Source: a virus. Taken from it: a stretch of DNA of 60,919 nt. Below are positions 36,989-46,200 of this stretch, one piece after another (position 1 is the first letter of the stretch; every line of letters starts with the position of its first letter). The notes beneath the pieces were generated by a model. That model was not told where the DNA came from and made no database searches. It was given only the letters and a program-made list of their open reading frames with translations. Position numbers and translations under genes: made by a program. Location: positions 17,946 through 78,864 of IMG/VR virus record IMGVR_UViG_3300030104_006626, one strand, 5' to 3'.

Positions 36989-37591
36989 ATGGCACTATTT
37001 GGTTCAGCAAGAGATATAAGCATGTTTAGACATGTCAATAGGGAGTTAATCAATGAGATAATTGATACTCGTTGTGATATATACAAGCATTCTATTTTTG
37101 ATAGCAAAGAAAATCTATATGGAGAAGCACTAAGAAAAGTATTTTTACCAGGTGTTAGAGTTGCAGGTCTTATAGAAAAAGAAGGTAAAGACTATACATC
37201 AAATTCTGAAGGTTCGGATTATACAAGACAAGTTAAGTTTTCATTTTTAAGAGATGACCTTGCAGCGTTAGAGCTAGGTGATATAAACAATACCACTGAC
37301 CCGAATGAAAATGCTCAACAAGCAGATGTATATCTAGAAATTGGTGATGTATTACATTGGGATGGTAATTATCATGAAATAGATACTGTATCTCAAGGAC
37401 AATATTTATTTGGCAAGAATCCAAGTACAGACTCTCTTGGTGGAACACACGGAGCTCAATGGTCTGTTATTGTAAATACACATGAAATGAGAAGAAGCAA
37501 AATAAACACTCTTGAAAATGTTCGAGCAGGATATGATGAGTATGTTAAAGGAAATAAGATAGACGAGCAGAGAGGAGGATTATATGGTTAA
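36989..37591 (+). CDS. 14: Neck protein gp14-type
   Basis: A 200-residue protein (T4 gp14: 256). MALFGSARDISMFRHVNREL and IIDTRCDIYKHSIFDSKENLYGEA form the N-terminal family pattern, and an EIGDVLHWDGNYHEID loop follows. It acts with gp13 to complete the head-tail joint. No strong ribosome site is visible because the gene begins one base after gp13, implying coupling. Its last eight bases overlap gp15. Confidence 0.88.
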   Translation: MALFGSARDISMFRHVNRELINEIIDTRCDIYKHSIFDSKENLYGEALRKVFLPGVRVAGLIEKEGKDYTSNSEGSDYTRQVKFSFLRDDLAALELGDINNTTDPNENAQQADVYLEIGDVLHWDGNYHEIDTVSQGQYLFGKNPSTDSLGGTHGAQWSVIVNTHEMRRSKINTLENVRAGYDEYVKGNKIDEQRGGLYG

Positions 37592-38525
37592 TCGAGCCGA
37601 CCAAATAAGACGTGACGATAAGATTAAAGACTTATATGTAAATCTTTATGATGTAGATACTGTAATAAAATACTATTTTGATAATGTAATACAGCCAACT
37701 GTTATGGAAGGCGAGCAGAAAATAAATGTACCTATAATATATGGTTCACCAGAAAGATGGAAATCAGTTCAAAAATCTGGATTGTTAAGAGATGCAAAAG
37801 GCAAAGTTCAATATCCTGCTATTGTATATAAACGAACTAGTGTAGAGAAAAATAAATCACTAGGAAATAAAGTTGATGCAAAAAATCCATTATACGCATC
37901 TTTTCAAAAGCAATATACTGCAAGAAACAAGTATGACAACTTTGAAGTATTAAATAATAGACAGCCTGTAAAACAATTCCATAGTGTAGTTGTACCTGAT
38001 TATGTAAATTTAACATACACATGTATTATATTTTCAGAGTATTTAGAACAACTAAATAAGATAGTTGAAGATATAAATTATGCTGGAGGCCAATATTGGG
38101 GCCAGGATGAATCATTCAAATTTCTTTCTAAAATTGACAGTTTTGACATTGAGTCTGTTGCTGAACAAGGACAAGATAGAATATCTAAAGCCAACTTTAC
38201 ACTTACCCTAAATGGATTTATAATACCAGATAATATCCAGAAGTCTATGAGCAATTTCAGTTCTAAGACATTTAGTCAAGTTAAAGTAGAAGTACAAGCA
38301 GAATCAGTAAAAACATTAAATGAATTAAATAATATAGGTAGACAACAAACAAATAATATATTCAGTAGTCCTAGTACACCTCAACAACAAGCGCAAGATT
38401 TTGATGGCGCTCAAGCAGACTCAGATAACCCTGCAGGAGGACCATATAATTATCCAGGAATATGGGACGAGTTAACGACTGAAGAACAAGAAGACTGGAT
38501 TGACAACGTAAATCAAGGTGGTTAG
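37584..38525 (+). CDS. 15: Tail sheath stabiliser / tail terminator gp15-type
   Basis: A 313-residue gp15-type protein (T4: 272), forming the ring that caps tube and sheath and meets the neck. Family features: PIIYGSPERWKSVQKSGLLR (residues about 50-69), YPAIVYKRTS, VVPDYVNLTYTCIIFSEYLE and FTLTLNGFIIPD. The C-terminal 75 residues are a Gln/Asn/Pro-rich tail beyond the core. GGAGG precedes the ATG. The gene overlaps gp14 by eight bases. Confidence 0.92.
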   Translation: MVNRADQIRRDDKIKDLYVNLYDVDTVIKYYFDNVIQPTVMEGEQKINVPIIYGSPERWKSVQKSGLLRDAKGKVQYPAIVYKRTSVEKNKSLGNKVDAKNPLYASFQKQYTARNKYDNFEVLNNRQPVKQFHSVVVPDYVNLTYTCIIFSEYLEQLNKIVEDINYAGGQYWGQDESFKFLSKIDSFDIESVAEQGQDRISKANFTLTLNGFIIPDNIQKSMSNFSSKTFSQVKVEVQAESVKTLNELNNIGRQQTNNIFSSPSTPQQQAQDFDGAQADSDNPAGGPYNYPGIWDELTTEEQEDWIDNVNQGG

Positions 38526-38552
38526 TAACAATTAAATAAAGGAGAAAAAGTT

Positions 38553-38822
38553 ATGGCACAAGTAAAAACAAATGAAGGCAAAAAATTTACAGAAGAAGAA
38601 ATGAAAAAGGTTCAAGAGATTAAAACAAAGTATAATGAAATACAAATAAATCTCGGTCAAATAGAATTAGATAAAATACTAATTGATGAACAAAGAAATA
38701 CGCTTATGAAGGAGTATTCAGAAGTAAGAAAAGCAGAAGTAGAATATGCTAAGATACTATCAGACAAATATGGTTTAGGTACATTAGACATAGAAACTGG
38801 CGTTTTTATTCCTCAGCAATAG
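38553..38822 (+). CDS. Small coiled-coil protein between gp15 and sheath
   Basis: An 89-residue Glu/Lys-rich protein. Residues 12-65 form a long amphipathic coiled coil (KTKYNEIQINLGQIELDKIL), followed by a short tail GTLDIETGVFIPQQ. It has AGGAG before the ATG. It lies between the tail terminator and sheath genes, where marine T4-like phages often carry a small prefoldin-like helical protein of unknown role. A tail-assembly factor is possible. Confidence 0.65.
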   Translation: MAQVKTNEGKKFTEEEMKKVQEIKTKYNEIQINLGQIELDKILIDEQRNTLMKEYSEVRKAEVEYAKILSDKYGLGTLDIETGVFIPQQ

Positions 38823-38841
38823 CAATTTTTGAGATTGAATC

Positions 38842-38860
38842 TTTATATTTATTATATGAA
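38842..38860 (+). promoter_or_regulatory. Late-type promoter-like motif before sheath gene
   Basis: TTTATATTTATTATATGAA, 51 bases before the ATG at 38912. Confidence 0.45.
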
Positions 38861-38911
38861 TTAACGTGAATAATGTATCACAATTATTATACAATTTAAG
38901 GAGACGAATAA

Positions 38912-41221
38912 ATGGCTGAAAAAATAGTTAGCCCTGGTGTATTTACAAGAGAAAACGACCTATCTTTTGTGCAACAAGGAATAGGGGCAATCGGTGCTGC
39001 AATAGTAGGACCAACAGTAAAAGGTCCGGCAATGGTGCCAACAAAAGTATTTTCTTATACAGAATATCAAACTTTATTTGGTGACTCATTCAAGTCAGGA
39101 AGTGATTATTTTCAATACTTCACATCAATAACCGCAAAAGAATACTTAAAGCATGGAGGCCCGCTAACAGTTGTAAGAACTCTGGCAGGTACATATTCAA
39201 ATGCTACATCATCTGCACACATGGCTAAGATATCAACGCCATTGACATTCCCAGTAGTATATACATGGAGTTTAGATGAGTCTGCAATTGACGAAGGTAT
39301 GCAAATTCAATATACATCTTCAACAGGTGGTACATATTTATTTGAACTTCAAGATGACACTGGTGGTTTACCAGATAATAACCTAACAATTCCTACAAAT
39401 GCTGCAGGAACTACTACAGGTATTTATTATTTTGCACTTGGTTCATCTGCTAACCAAACAATGACAAATTTAATAAACGGTAATACTGGTTCTGGTATTT
39501 ATCCACATTCGTTCACGACACTAACAGGTGATACTATGGTCTCAGCATCTTGGGCAGGTACAGGACAGCCATATACAGTTCAGATAAGTGGTTCGTCAAC
39601 ACTATCAACAGGAAATATATCAATTACTTCCGGTTCGATAACATCTGGTTCTGTAGCAGGTACTTATCCAGCTGCAACTTCTGTTGCTTTTGTAGCCGCA
39701 GTTGGCGGAATTGGATTAAACCCAGGTATACCAAAAGCTTTAGATAATTTTGGAGCAGCTACGACTACAGCAAACTTTACAGCGTCATTCCACTTAAAAA
39801 CAATTGGTGATGGTGAAGTTATGAATAGTACTCCAATTAACGACTTAAATACAATTGATGTTGGTGCAAATGATTTATATACTTGGGGAGATAGAAAATA
39901 CGGAACAAAAGATAATTTAAGATGGGAAGTAAATACAGTATCAGATACAAAAGGTACATTTACTGTACTTATTAGAAGAGGTGATGATACATCTAAACGT
40001 AAAGTTATTTTAGAAACTTGGAACGGTTGTTCATTAGACCCAGGTGCTAATAACTATATAGGAAATGTAATCGGTACTGCATATAACACAATCAATGTTG
40101 CAGGTGCTACACCATTTATCCAACCAGCTGGTAGTTATCCAAATCGTTCAAAATATGTCTATGTAGATGAAGGTACAGTACTTCAAACAATAGATTATTT
40201 AGATGACAATGGAGATTTAACAGACTCAACAGCAACAGGCTCATTACCAATGGCATCTTCTGGTTCATTTGGTGGAGGTAAAGATGGTGATGTTCAAAAT
40301 CCAAGAGCGATGTATGAAAACTATACACAGACAAATGTACAAGGATTAAATTTAGGTTTAGGACAAACTGGTAATCAAGCTTATCTAGATGCAATATCTT
40401 TATTAGGTAATCAAGATGAATATGATATTAACCTATTGATTGCTCCAGGTGTTGATGACAACAATCACAACAACATTGTAGAACACATGCTTACTACATG
40501 CGAAGAACGTGGTGACATGATGACAATAGTTGACCCAGTACCTTATGGACAGGCTCTTGCAAATGCAGTAACAGAAGCTCAAGGAAAAGATTCGTCATAC
40601 GGCGCAATGTATTGGCCATGGGTTCAAATAGCAGACTCACAAACAGGAAGATATATATGGGTACCACAATCGGCAATGATGCCAGGTATCTATGCTTTCA
40701 ATGATAAAGTAGCAGCTGAATGGTTTGCTCCTGCTGGTTTGAATAGAGGTGGTCAAGAAATAGTAGTACAAGCAGAAAGAAAATTAGCTCACGCTGATAG
40801 AGATACTTTATATGAAGGAAATGTAAATCCAATTGCAACATTCCCTGGTGAAGGTGTTTGTGTATGGGGTCAGAAAACTCTCCAAAAGAAAGCATCAGCA
40901 TTAGATAGAGTAAATGTTAGAAGACTACTTATTAACCTTAAGAAATTCATTGCTTCAGTATCTAAATACTTAATCTTTGAAAATAATACAGCAACAACTA
41001 GAAATCGATTTTTATCACAAGTTAACCCTTACATGGAATCTGTTCAACAAAGACAAGGTTTATATGCCTTCAAAGTTGTAATGGATGAATCGAATAATAC
41101 TCCAGATGTAATTGATAGAAATATCATGAAAGGAGATATATTCATTCAACCGGCTAAGGCAGCAGAGTTTATTGTTATTGACTTTAACATTATGCCAACT
41201 GGTGCAACGTTTAACGACTAA
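38912..41221 (+). CDS. 18: Tail sheath protein
   Basis: A 769-residue contractile sheath subunit (T4 gp18: 659). The N-terminus EKIVSPGVFTRENDLSFVQQ and IGAAIVGPTVKGPAMVPTKV, with YTEYQTLFG, is diagnostic. The conserved C-terminal core includes VNVRRLLINLKKFIASVSKY, FENNTATTRNRF and FIVIDFNIMPTGA. The middle (about residues 100-330) is a large Thr/Ser/Gly-rich insertion likely to be exposed on the tail surface, which accounts for the extra length. AAGGAG precedes the ATG. Confidence 0.95.
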   Translation: MAEKIVSPGVFTRENDLSFVQQGIGAIGAAIVGPTVKGPAMVPTKVFSYTEYQTLFGDSFKSGSDYFQYFTSITAKEYLKHGGPLTVVRTLAGTYSNATSSAHMAKISTPLTFPVVYTWSLDESAIDEGMQIQYTSSTGGTYLFELQDDTGGLPDNNLTIPTNAAGTTTGIYYFALGSSANQTMTNLINGNTGSGIYPHSFTTLTGDTMVSASWAGTGQPYTVQISGSSTLSTGNISITSGSITSGSVAGTYPAATSVAFVAAVGGIGLNPGIPKALDNFGAATTTANFTASFHLKTIGDGEVMNSTPINDLNTIDVGANDLYTWGDRKYGTKDNLRWEVNTVSDTKGTFTVLIRRGDDTSKRKVILETWNGCSLDPGANNYIGNVIGTAYNTINVAGATPFIQPAGSYPNRSKYVYVDEGTVLQTIDYLDDNGDLTDSTATGSLPMASSGSFGGGKDGDVQNPRAMYENYTQTNVQGLNLGLGQTGNQAYLDAISLLGNQDEYDINLLIAPGVDDNNHNNIVEHMLTTCEERGDMMTIVDPVPYGQALANAVTEAQGKDSSYGAMYWPWVQIADSQTGRYIWVPQSAMMPGIYAFNDKVAAEWFAPAGLNRGGQEIVVQAERKLAHADRDTLYEGNVNPIATFPGEGVCVWGQKTLQKKASALDRVNVRRLLINLKKFIASVSKYLIFENNTATTRNRFLSQVNPYMESVQQRQGLYAFKVVMDESNNTPDVIDRNIMKGDIFIQPAKAAEFIVIDFNIMPTGATFND

Positions 41222-41241
41222 GTGATATTTATATTAAATAA
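41222..41241 (+). promoter_or_regulatory. Late-type promoter-like motif before tube gene
   Basis: GTGATATTTATATTAAATAA starts directly after the sheath stop and lies 16 bases before the ATG at 41258. Confidence 0.5.
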
Positions 41242-41257
41242 ATAGGAGAAAAAAAGA

Positions 41258-41749
41258 ATGGCAAATTTAATCGACCCAACAGAAATGATGTTCACGGCCT
41301 TTGAGCCAAAGGTCAAAAATAGATACGTATTCTATGTGGACGGACTTCCTTCATATTTAATCAGAAAAGCTTCAAGGCCAAAGATTACAAATGGAGATGT
41401 AACGCTTAAACATATAAATAACGAAAGACACTTGAAAGGTAGAAGTTCTTGGGAAACTATTTCATTAGAAATGTATGACCCAATTGTACCATCAGGAGCA
41501 CAGGCAGTTATGGAATGGGTTAGGCTTCACCACGAATCAGTAACAGGTAGAAATGGTTATGCAGACTTTTACAAAAAAGACTGTACAATCAATATTTTAG
41601 GACCTGTTGGTGATAAAGTAGAAGAATGGACATTAAAAGGTTCGTTTATTGTAGATGCTGATTTTGGAGAAATCACATGGGAAAACGACAATGAAGCAGC
41701 AATCATAACAATGACATTGAGATTTGATTACGCTATTTTACAATACTAA
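41258..41749 (+). CDS. 19: Tail tube protein
   Basis: A 163-residue tube subunit, exactly the T4 gp19 length. Features: FEPKVKNRYVFYVDGLPSYL, the basic KASRPKI segment, SSWETISLEMYDPI and the C-terminal strand AAIITMTLRFDYAIL. It polymerises on the baseplate hub inside the sheath and carries the DNA. AGGAG precedes the ATG; a terminator follows, so sheath and tube lie in a separately controlled unit. Confidence 0.96.
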   Translation: MANLIDPTEMMFTAFEPKVKNRYVFYVDGLPSYLIRKASRPKITNGDVTLKHINNERHLKGRSSWETISLEMYDPIVPSGAQAVMEWVRLHHESVTGRNGYADFYKKDCTINILGPVGDKVEEWTLKGSFIVDADFGEITWENDNEAAIITMTLRFDYAILQY

Positions 41750-41770
41750 TTAAAATTTAATAACGAAATT

Positions 41771-41799
41771 ATAGCCCAAGTTTTTTGGGCTATTTTTTT
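41771..41799 (+). terminator. Rho-independent terminator after tube gene
   Basis: ATAGCCCAA (41771-41779) pairs with TTGGGCTAT (41785-41793), then a run of T to 41799. A clear 9-bp stem with short loop. Confidence 0.9.
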
Positions 41800-41802
41800 G
41801 TT

Positions 41803-41823
41803 TATATATATTTATATATACTA
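41803..41823 (+). promoter_or_regulatory. Late-type promoter-like motif before gp26-like gene
   Basis: TATATATATTTATATATACT begins four bases after the terminator and lies 31 bases before the ATG at 41855. Confidence 0.5.
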
Positions 41824-41854
41824 GTTATATTAAAAACAATAAAGGAGTATCATT

Positions 41855-42718
41855 ATGACAAAAGTGACGGATTCATATCCAGGAAAAGAACTAACTACAG
41901 ACGAATTAAAAAAGCAGTTAGTAAAAGACACACAAGTAAAAGAATTAAAAGAATCTAAATTCCCTACAGAAATTATTGATTTACCAAGTAAAGGATTATT
42001 ATATCCAAAAGAACATCCATTATCTTCAGGTAAAATTGAAATGAAATATATGACAGCAAAGGAAGAGGATATTCTTACTTCTCAAAATCTTATACAAAAA
42101 GGTGTTGTTATTGATATGTTATTACGCTCTCTTATTGTAGGTAACGGTGAAGGCAAAAGAGTTAATTATGACGATTTAATTCTAGGAGACAAAAATGCTG
42201 TTATGGTAGCTGCAAGAATATTAGGTTATGGTGCAGAATATCCAGTAGAATTAACGTGTCCTGCATGTGGCGCTAAATCTAAGGAAACTGTAAATTTAGC
42301 AGAGTTGGAAAATAAGGTAGTTGACTATGAGTTTAAGAACGAAAATAGATTCGAATTTGTTTTACCTCTTTCAAAGAAAACACTTACATTCAAAATTCTA
42401 TCTCATTCAGATGAGTCTAAAGTTGCAGAAACTGCCAAAAGAATGAAGAAGCGTTCATTATCTAATCAGCAATCATATGAATTGACAAGCAGATTAAAAG
42501 CAATGATTATTGCTGTTGATGGTGAAGAAGATAGAAAAACTATAGATAGCTTTGTTGATAATGAATTTATATCTAGAGATTCATTAGCTTTTAGAAAAGA
42601 GTTAGACAGAATTACACCTGATGTAGATATGAAAATTTGGTTCGAATGTTCAGAATGTGGACATGAAGAAGCAATCACAATCCCATTAACCGTAGAGTTT
42701 TTTTGGCCTAGGGTCTGA
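41855..42718 (+). CDS. 26: Baseplate hub/tail assembly protein gp26-type
   Basis: A 287-residue protein of the T4 gp26 baseplate family (T4: 208). FPTEIIDLPSKGLLYPKEHP, then MKYMTAKEEDILTSQNLIQK and GDKNAVMVAARILGYG are highly characteristic. Two CxxC pairs (CPACG near 139-143 and CSECG near 268-272) probably bind one zinc. It acts in assembly of the baseplate hub or tail. The 0-frame ends FFWPRV-stop, but a run of seven T just before the end appears to allow a +1 shift into an 81-codon extension. AAGGAG precedes the ATG. Confidence 0.9.
   Translation: MTKVTDSYPGKELTTDELKKQLVKDTQVKELKESKFPTEIIDLPSKGLLYPKEHPLSSGKIEMKYMTAKEEDILTSQNLIQKGVVIDMLLRSLIVGNGEGKRVNYDDLILGDKNAVMVAARILGYGAEYPVELTCPACGAKSKETVNLAELENKVVDYEFKNENRFEFVLPLSKKTLTFKILSHSDESKVAETAKRMKKRSLSNQQSYELTSRLKAMIIAVDGEEDRKTIDSFVDNEFISRDSLAFRKELDRITPDVDMKIWFECSECGHEEAITIPLTVEFFWPRV
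42698..42704 (+). promoter_or_regulatory. Probable +1 ribosomal frameshift site (T7 run)
   Basis: The 0-frame reads GAG TTT TTT TGG. A tRNA-Phe on the second TTT can slip one base forward onto TTT and continue GGC CTA GGG. The +1 frame is closed by TAA and TAG (42687, 42693) just upstream of the T-run and open for 81 codons downstream. Confidence 0.6.
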
Positions 42719-42950
42719 ATACAGGCCCATTCTACACGAACAGATATTTCAGCTTCTGTATTTTTCTAATGGTGGGTTTACTCACGATGATATATATACA
42801 ATGCCTGTTTACCTTCGAGTGTTTTATTTTAAGAAATTAAATGAACAGCATAAAAAAGAAAATGCTGAAATGGAAAAAGCTAGAAAAGGAAAAGGCTCAT
42901 CACCTAAAGGAATAAACATCCCATCTTTCGCGAAATCTCCAAAATCTTGA
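42705..42950 (+). CDS. Frameshift extension of gp26-like protein
   Basis: Read in the +1 frame from GGC 42705 to TGA 42948-42950. It encodes 81 residues of protein-like sequence: GLGSEYRPILHEQIFQLLYF, NGGFTHDDIYTMPVYLRVFY, then a charged helix and a KGKGSSPKGINIP tail. No ATG, GTG or TTG occurs before an internal ATG about 32 codons in, so it is best explained as the tail of a 364-residue gp26 fusion made by +1 slippage at 42698-42704. Two-product assembly chaperones made by frameshifting and located before the tape-measure gene are well known in other tailed phages (lambda G/GT). Confidence 0.6.
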   Translation, partial: GLGSEYRPILHEQIFQLLYFSNGGFTHDDIYTMPVYLRVFYFKKLNEQHKKENAEMEKARKGKGSSPKGINIPSFAKSPKS

Positions 42951-42964
42951 TATTTATATTAAAC
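42946..42964 (+). promoter_or_regulatory. Late-type promoter-like motif before tape-measure genes
   Basis: CTTGATATTTATATTAAAC overlaps the stop of the frameshift ORF and lies 24 bases before the ATG at 42989. Confidence 0.5.
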
Positions 42965-42988
42965 TAATAATATACAAGGAGACACGAC

Positions 42989-43261
42989 ATGAGTGACGAA
43001 AGTTTACGTGAATATATAAAAAAGAAAATCGCTACCGAAATGTCTAATAATGCAGATAGTACAAAAGAAGGTGTTTTGGATTCGGTGTTCAATCATATAC
43101 AAAATGTATTAAAAAAATCCAGAGATAAAAAATTCAACGCTGCAATGGAAAAACTTGCAAAATCTAGTCCTGACGGCAAAAAAGCTGCAGACCATTATTA
43201 TAAGTCTGTTGACCTTATAGCTAAAGCTGCTGCAAATAAAAACTATAATAAATACGACTAA
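42989..43261 (+). CDS. Small helical protein before tape measure
   Basis: A 90-residue Lys/Ala/Asp-rich helical protein (MSDESLREYIKKKIATEMSN) with no Cys and no membrane segment. AAGGAG precedes the ATG. It sits between the gp26 frameshift product and the tape-measure gene and ends nine bases before the latter. A tail-assembly role is suggested by position only. Confidence 0.6.
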   Translation: MSDESLREYIKKKIATEMSNNADSTKEGVLDSVFNHIQNVLKKSRDKKFNAAMEKLAKSSPDGKKAADHYYKSVDLIAKAAANKNYNKYD

Positions 43262-43270
43262 ATATAAATT

Positions 43271-46200
43271 ATGGCATCAGACAGAAAGAAAGAAATAAAA
43301 GAAATAAACTCTTTATTAAGTGAAGAGTCTTCTGCATTAGAAAAGATTCTAGGCCTTCAGAATGATGTCAAAAACATGTTAACTCAACAGAACCAGTTGA
43401 GAAACACTTCTCTTCAAACACAAAAATCTCTTACTCAAAAACTTCAGGCAATGTTAGATGTAAACATTAAAATTACACAAAACGAAAGAGATATGGCTCA
43501 GCTTGGTAATAAGCGACTACAAGGAATGGTTCAGAAGCAACAGCTGTCAGATGCTTTACTTTCAAGCGAGCAGGCTTTATATGATGCTTCAAATAAACAA
43601 AGACTTATACACGAACAGGATTATCAAACAGGTTTGTTAAATGCTGAATTGAAATCAGGTATTGTGGACATGGAAGACGAAATTCTCAAAATACTTAGAG
43701 ATAAAGAGAAAATTGAAGACCCTGCATTCAAAGCTAAACAAGAAGAGCTTACTCAATTAAAAAAGAAGGAGGATTTTGAAAAGAAATCAAAAGAGCATGT
43801 AGAATTTATTAAAGATAAATTTGATGATATAACGGCATTAGCTACAGACCCTAAAATAGCATTAACAATATTCGGTGGCGTAATGTTAAATAATGCTGCG
43901 GAATTTGCAAATACTATGACAGAGGTTGGTACTGATATGGGATTGTCAAGAGACCAAGCGATAGAGATGGGAGCTGCATTAGGACCTGCAGCAGTGGAAG
44001 CATTTTTCATGGGTGTGAGTGCTAAAAAAATAGCTGAAGCTTATTCAGGTATTGCAGAATCTATGGGGCCTATGACTCCTCAAATGGCAGGTATGGCAAC
44101 ACATGCTGCTAAAATGTCGAAAGAATTACAGATAGCTCCAAAAGAAGCAGGTAAGTTATTTGCTCTTACAAATATGATTGAAGGAGGCACTGCAGAAACC
44201 GCTAAGGCTACACTGAAAACAGTTGAAAATCTTGCAAGAGGAGCAAATGTACCTATAGGTAAAGTTATGTCAGATGTAGCAAACAGTGCTGACTTAATTG
44301 CTCAATATGGATTTGATAATGTAGAAGCTTTAGGTAAAGCTGCAGTCGAGGCTGCTAAGATGGGTACATCATTAGACCAGATGGCCAAAACAGCAGACAA
44401 GCTTATGGATATAGATAACGCTAGAAATAATGCAATGCAGTTATCAGTATTATTAGGAAGAAATATAAACATTGATAGAGCTCAACAACTAATATATGAA
44501 GGCAAATTAGAAGAAGGCTATAAAGAAATGCTAAATCAGCTTGGTGGTATTAACGCATTTAACAATATGGATTATTACCAAAAGAGACAAGCTGCTGAAA
44601 TGATGGGTGTGTCAGTTGGCGAATTACAAAAGCAACTAAATTTACAAGCAGGTCTTACAGCAACAGGAGAAAAACAAGCGACAGGCTATGCAAAATATAT
44701 AGGTATGGTAAAAGATGGAGCTAAGTTTGCAAAAGATAATATGACTACTTTAGCATCTACACTATCAGTGCTAGGCTCAATAAAAAATATGAAGATTGCA
44801 ACTTGGGTTAAAGAAAAAGCTCACGCAATTTGGATGAAGACTTTTGGCGGAGGCAGTAAAGTTGCTCAAGTAGCCGCAGGTCCTCTAAAAGCTGACGGTA
44901 CTCCAGATATGAGATTTAAGGCTAATAAAGGATTGATAAGTAAGATTCAAAAACCTGTAGACTCAGGAAACAAACTTACAGATAAAATGGCAAAAACACC
45001 AAAAAAACAAGGTAATGTAATAACAAGGTTTTTTAACTCATTTAAGAAAGTAAATTGGTCTTCAATAGCTAAAGGAATAGTTGCTATGCTAGGTATGGCA
45101 GTTGCGCTAGTCGCATTCGTACCTCCATTCAAGATGTTAGCTAATGTACCAGTTCAAGGTATATTAGCAGGGATAGGTTCAATACTTGTACTATCAAAAA
45201 CGATAGGCGCTATGGGTAAAGGAAGCACTAGTACTATGAAAGGCGCTGCAACAATGGCAATAATGGCTGCAGCTTTATTACCTATGGCACTATCTATGCA
45301 GATGATTGCAGGTATAAATCAAGATGCTATGTGGAACTTTACAGGAATAGCTACAGTATTAGGTTTGGTATTTGCAGGTATTGGAGCTTTAGGTGCAGCT
45401 ACAATAACAGGTGCGTTTGCAATGATTTTAATGGCATCCTCAATGATACCTATGGCATATTCAATGCAAATGATAGAAGGACTTTCTTATGCAGATATGT
45501 GGAATTTTACTGCAGTACTTACAGTATTAGGTTTAGTATTTTCTGGAATTGGCTATTTAGCATTATTACCTCTTGGAGCATTAGGTATGATGATGATGGC
45601 TGCTGCAATGATACCTATGGCATATTCATTCCAAATGGTTAACGGTTTACCTTTTGCTGATATGTGGAACTTTACTGGAGTACTTTCTGCATTAGGTTTA
45701 GTATTCTCAATATTAGGAGGTTTTCCTGGTATATTTGTAGGTGCTCTTGCACTACTAATGATGGGCCCAGCAATGATAATGATTGGATATGCAATGAAAA
45801 GCTTTGCAGGTCTTGATTGGAAGATGGCACTTGATGTAGGAAAAACTATTGGAATGTTAGCTTTAACTATAGCTGGAGTTGGTCTTATGTACCCACTTGT
45901 AATGGCAGGTGGTGTTGCAATGTTGGTTGCGTCTGCAGGACTAATGGCCTTTGGTTTAGCAATGAAACAAATACCTACTGATTTAATTCAAGGTCAGCAA
46001 ATGTTGATGATGGCTGCAGGCATGGGAGCTATGGGAGCCGCTGGTGTATCTATGTTGTTTGGTGCTCCAGGATTCTTTGCGATGTCTGCAGGACTTATTG
46101 TATTTGCCGGTGCACTCGCTTTAATAGCACCGTTGTTACCTGTAGTTGAAAAACTTGCTCAGTTAGGTATAATTGGAAATATGGAAGGAGCTGAAGGCGC

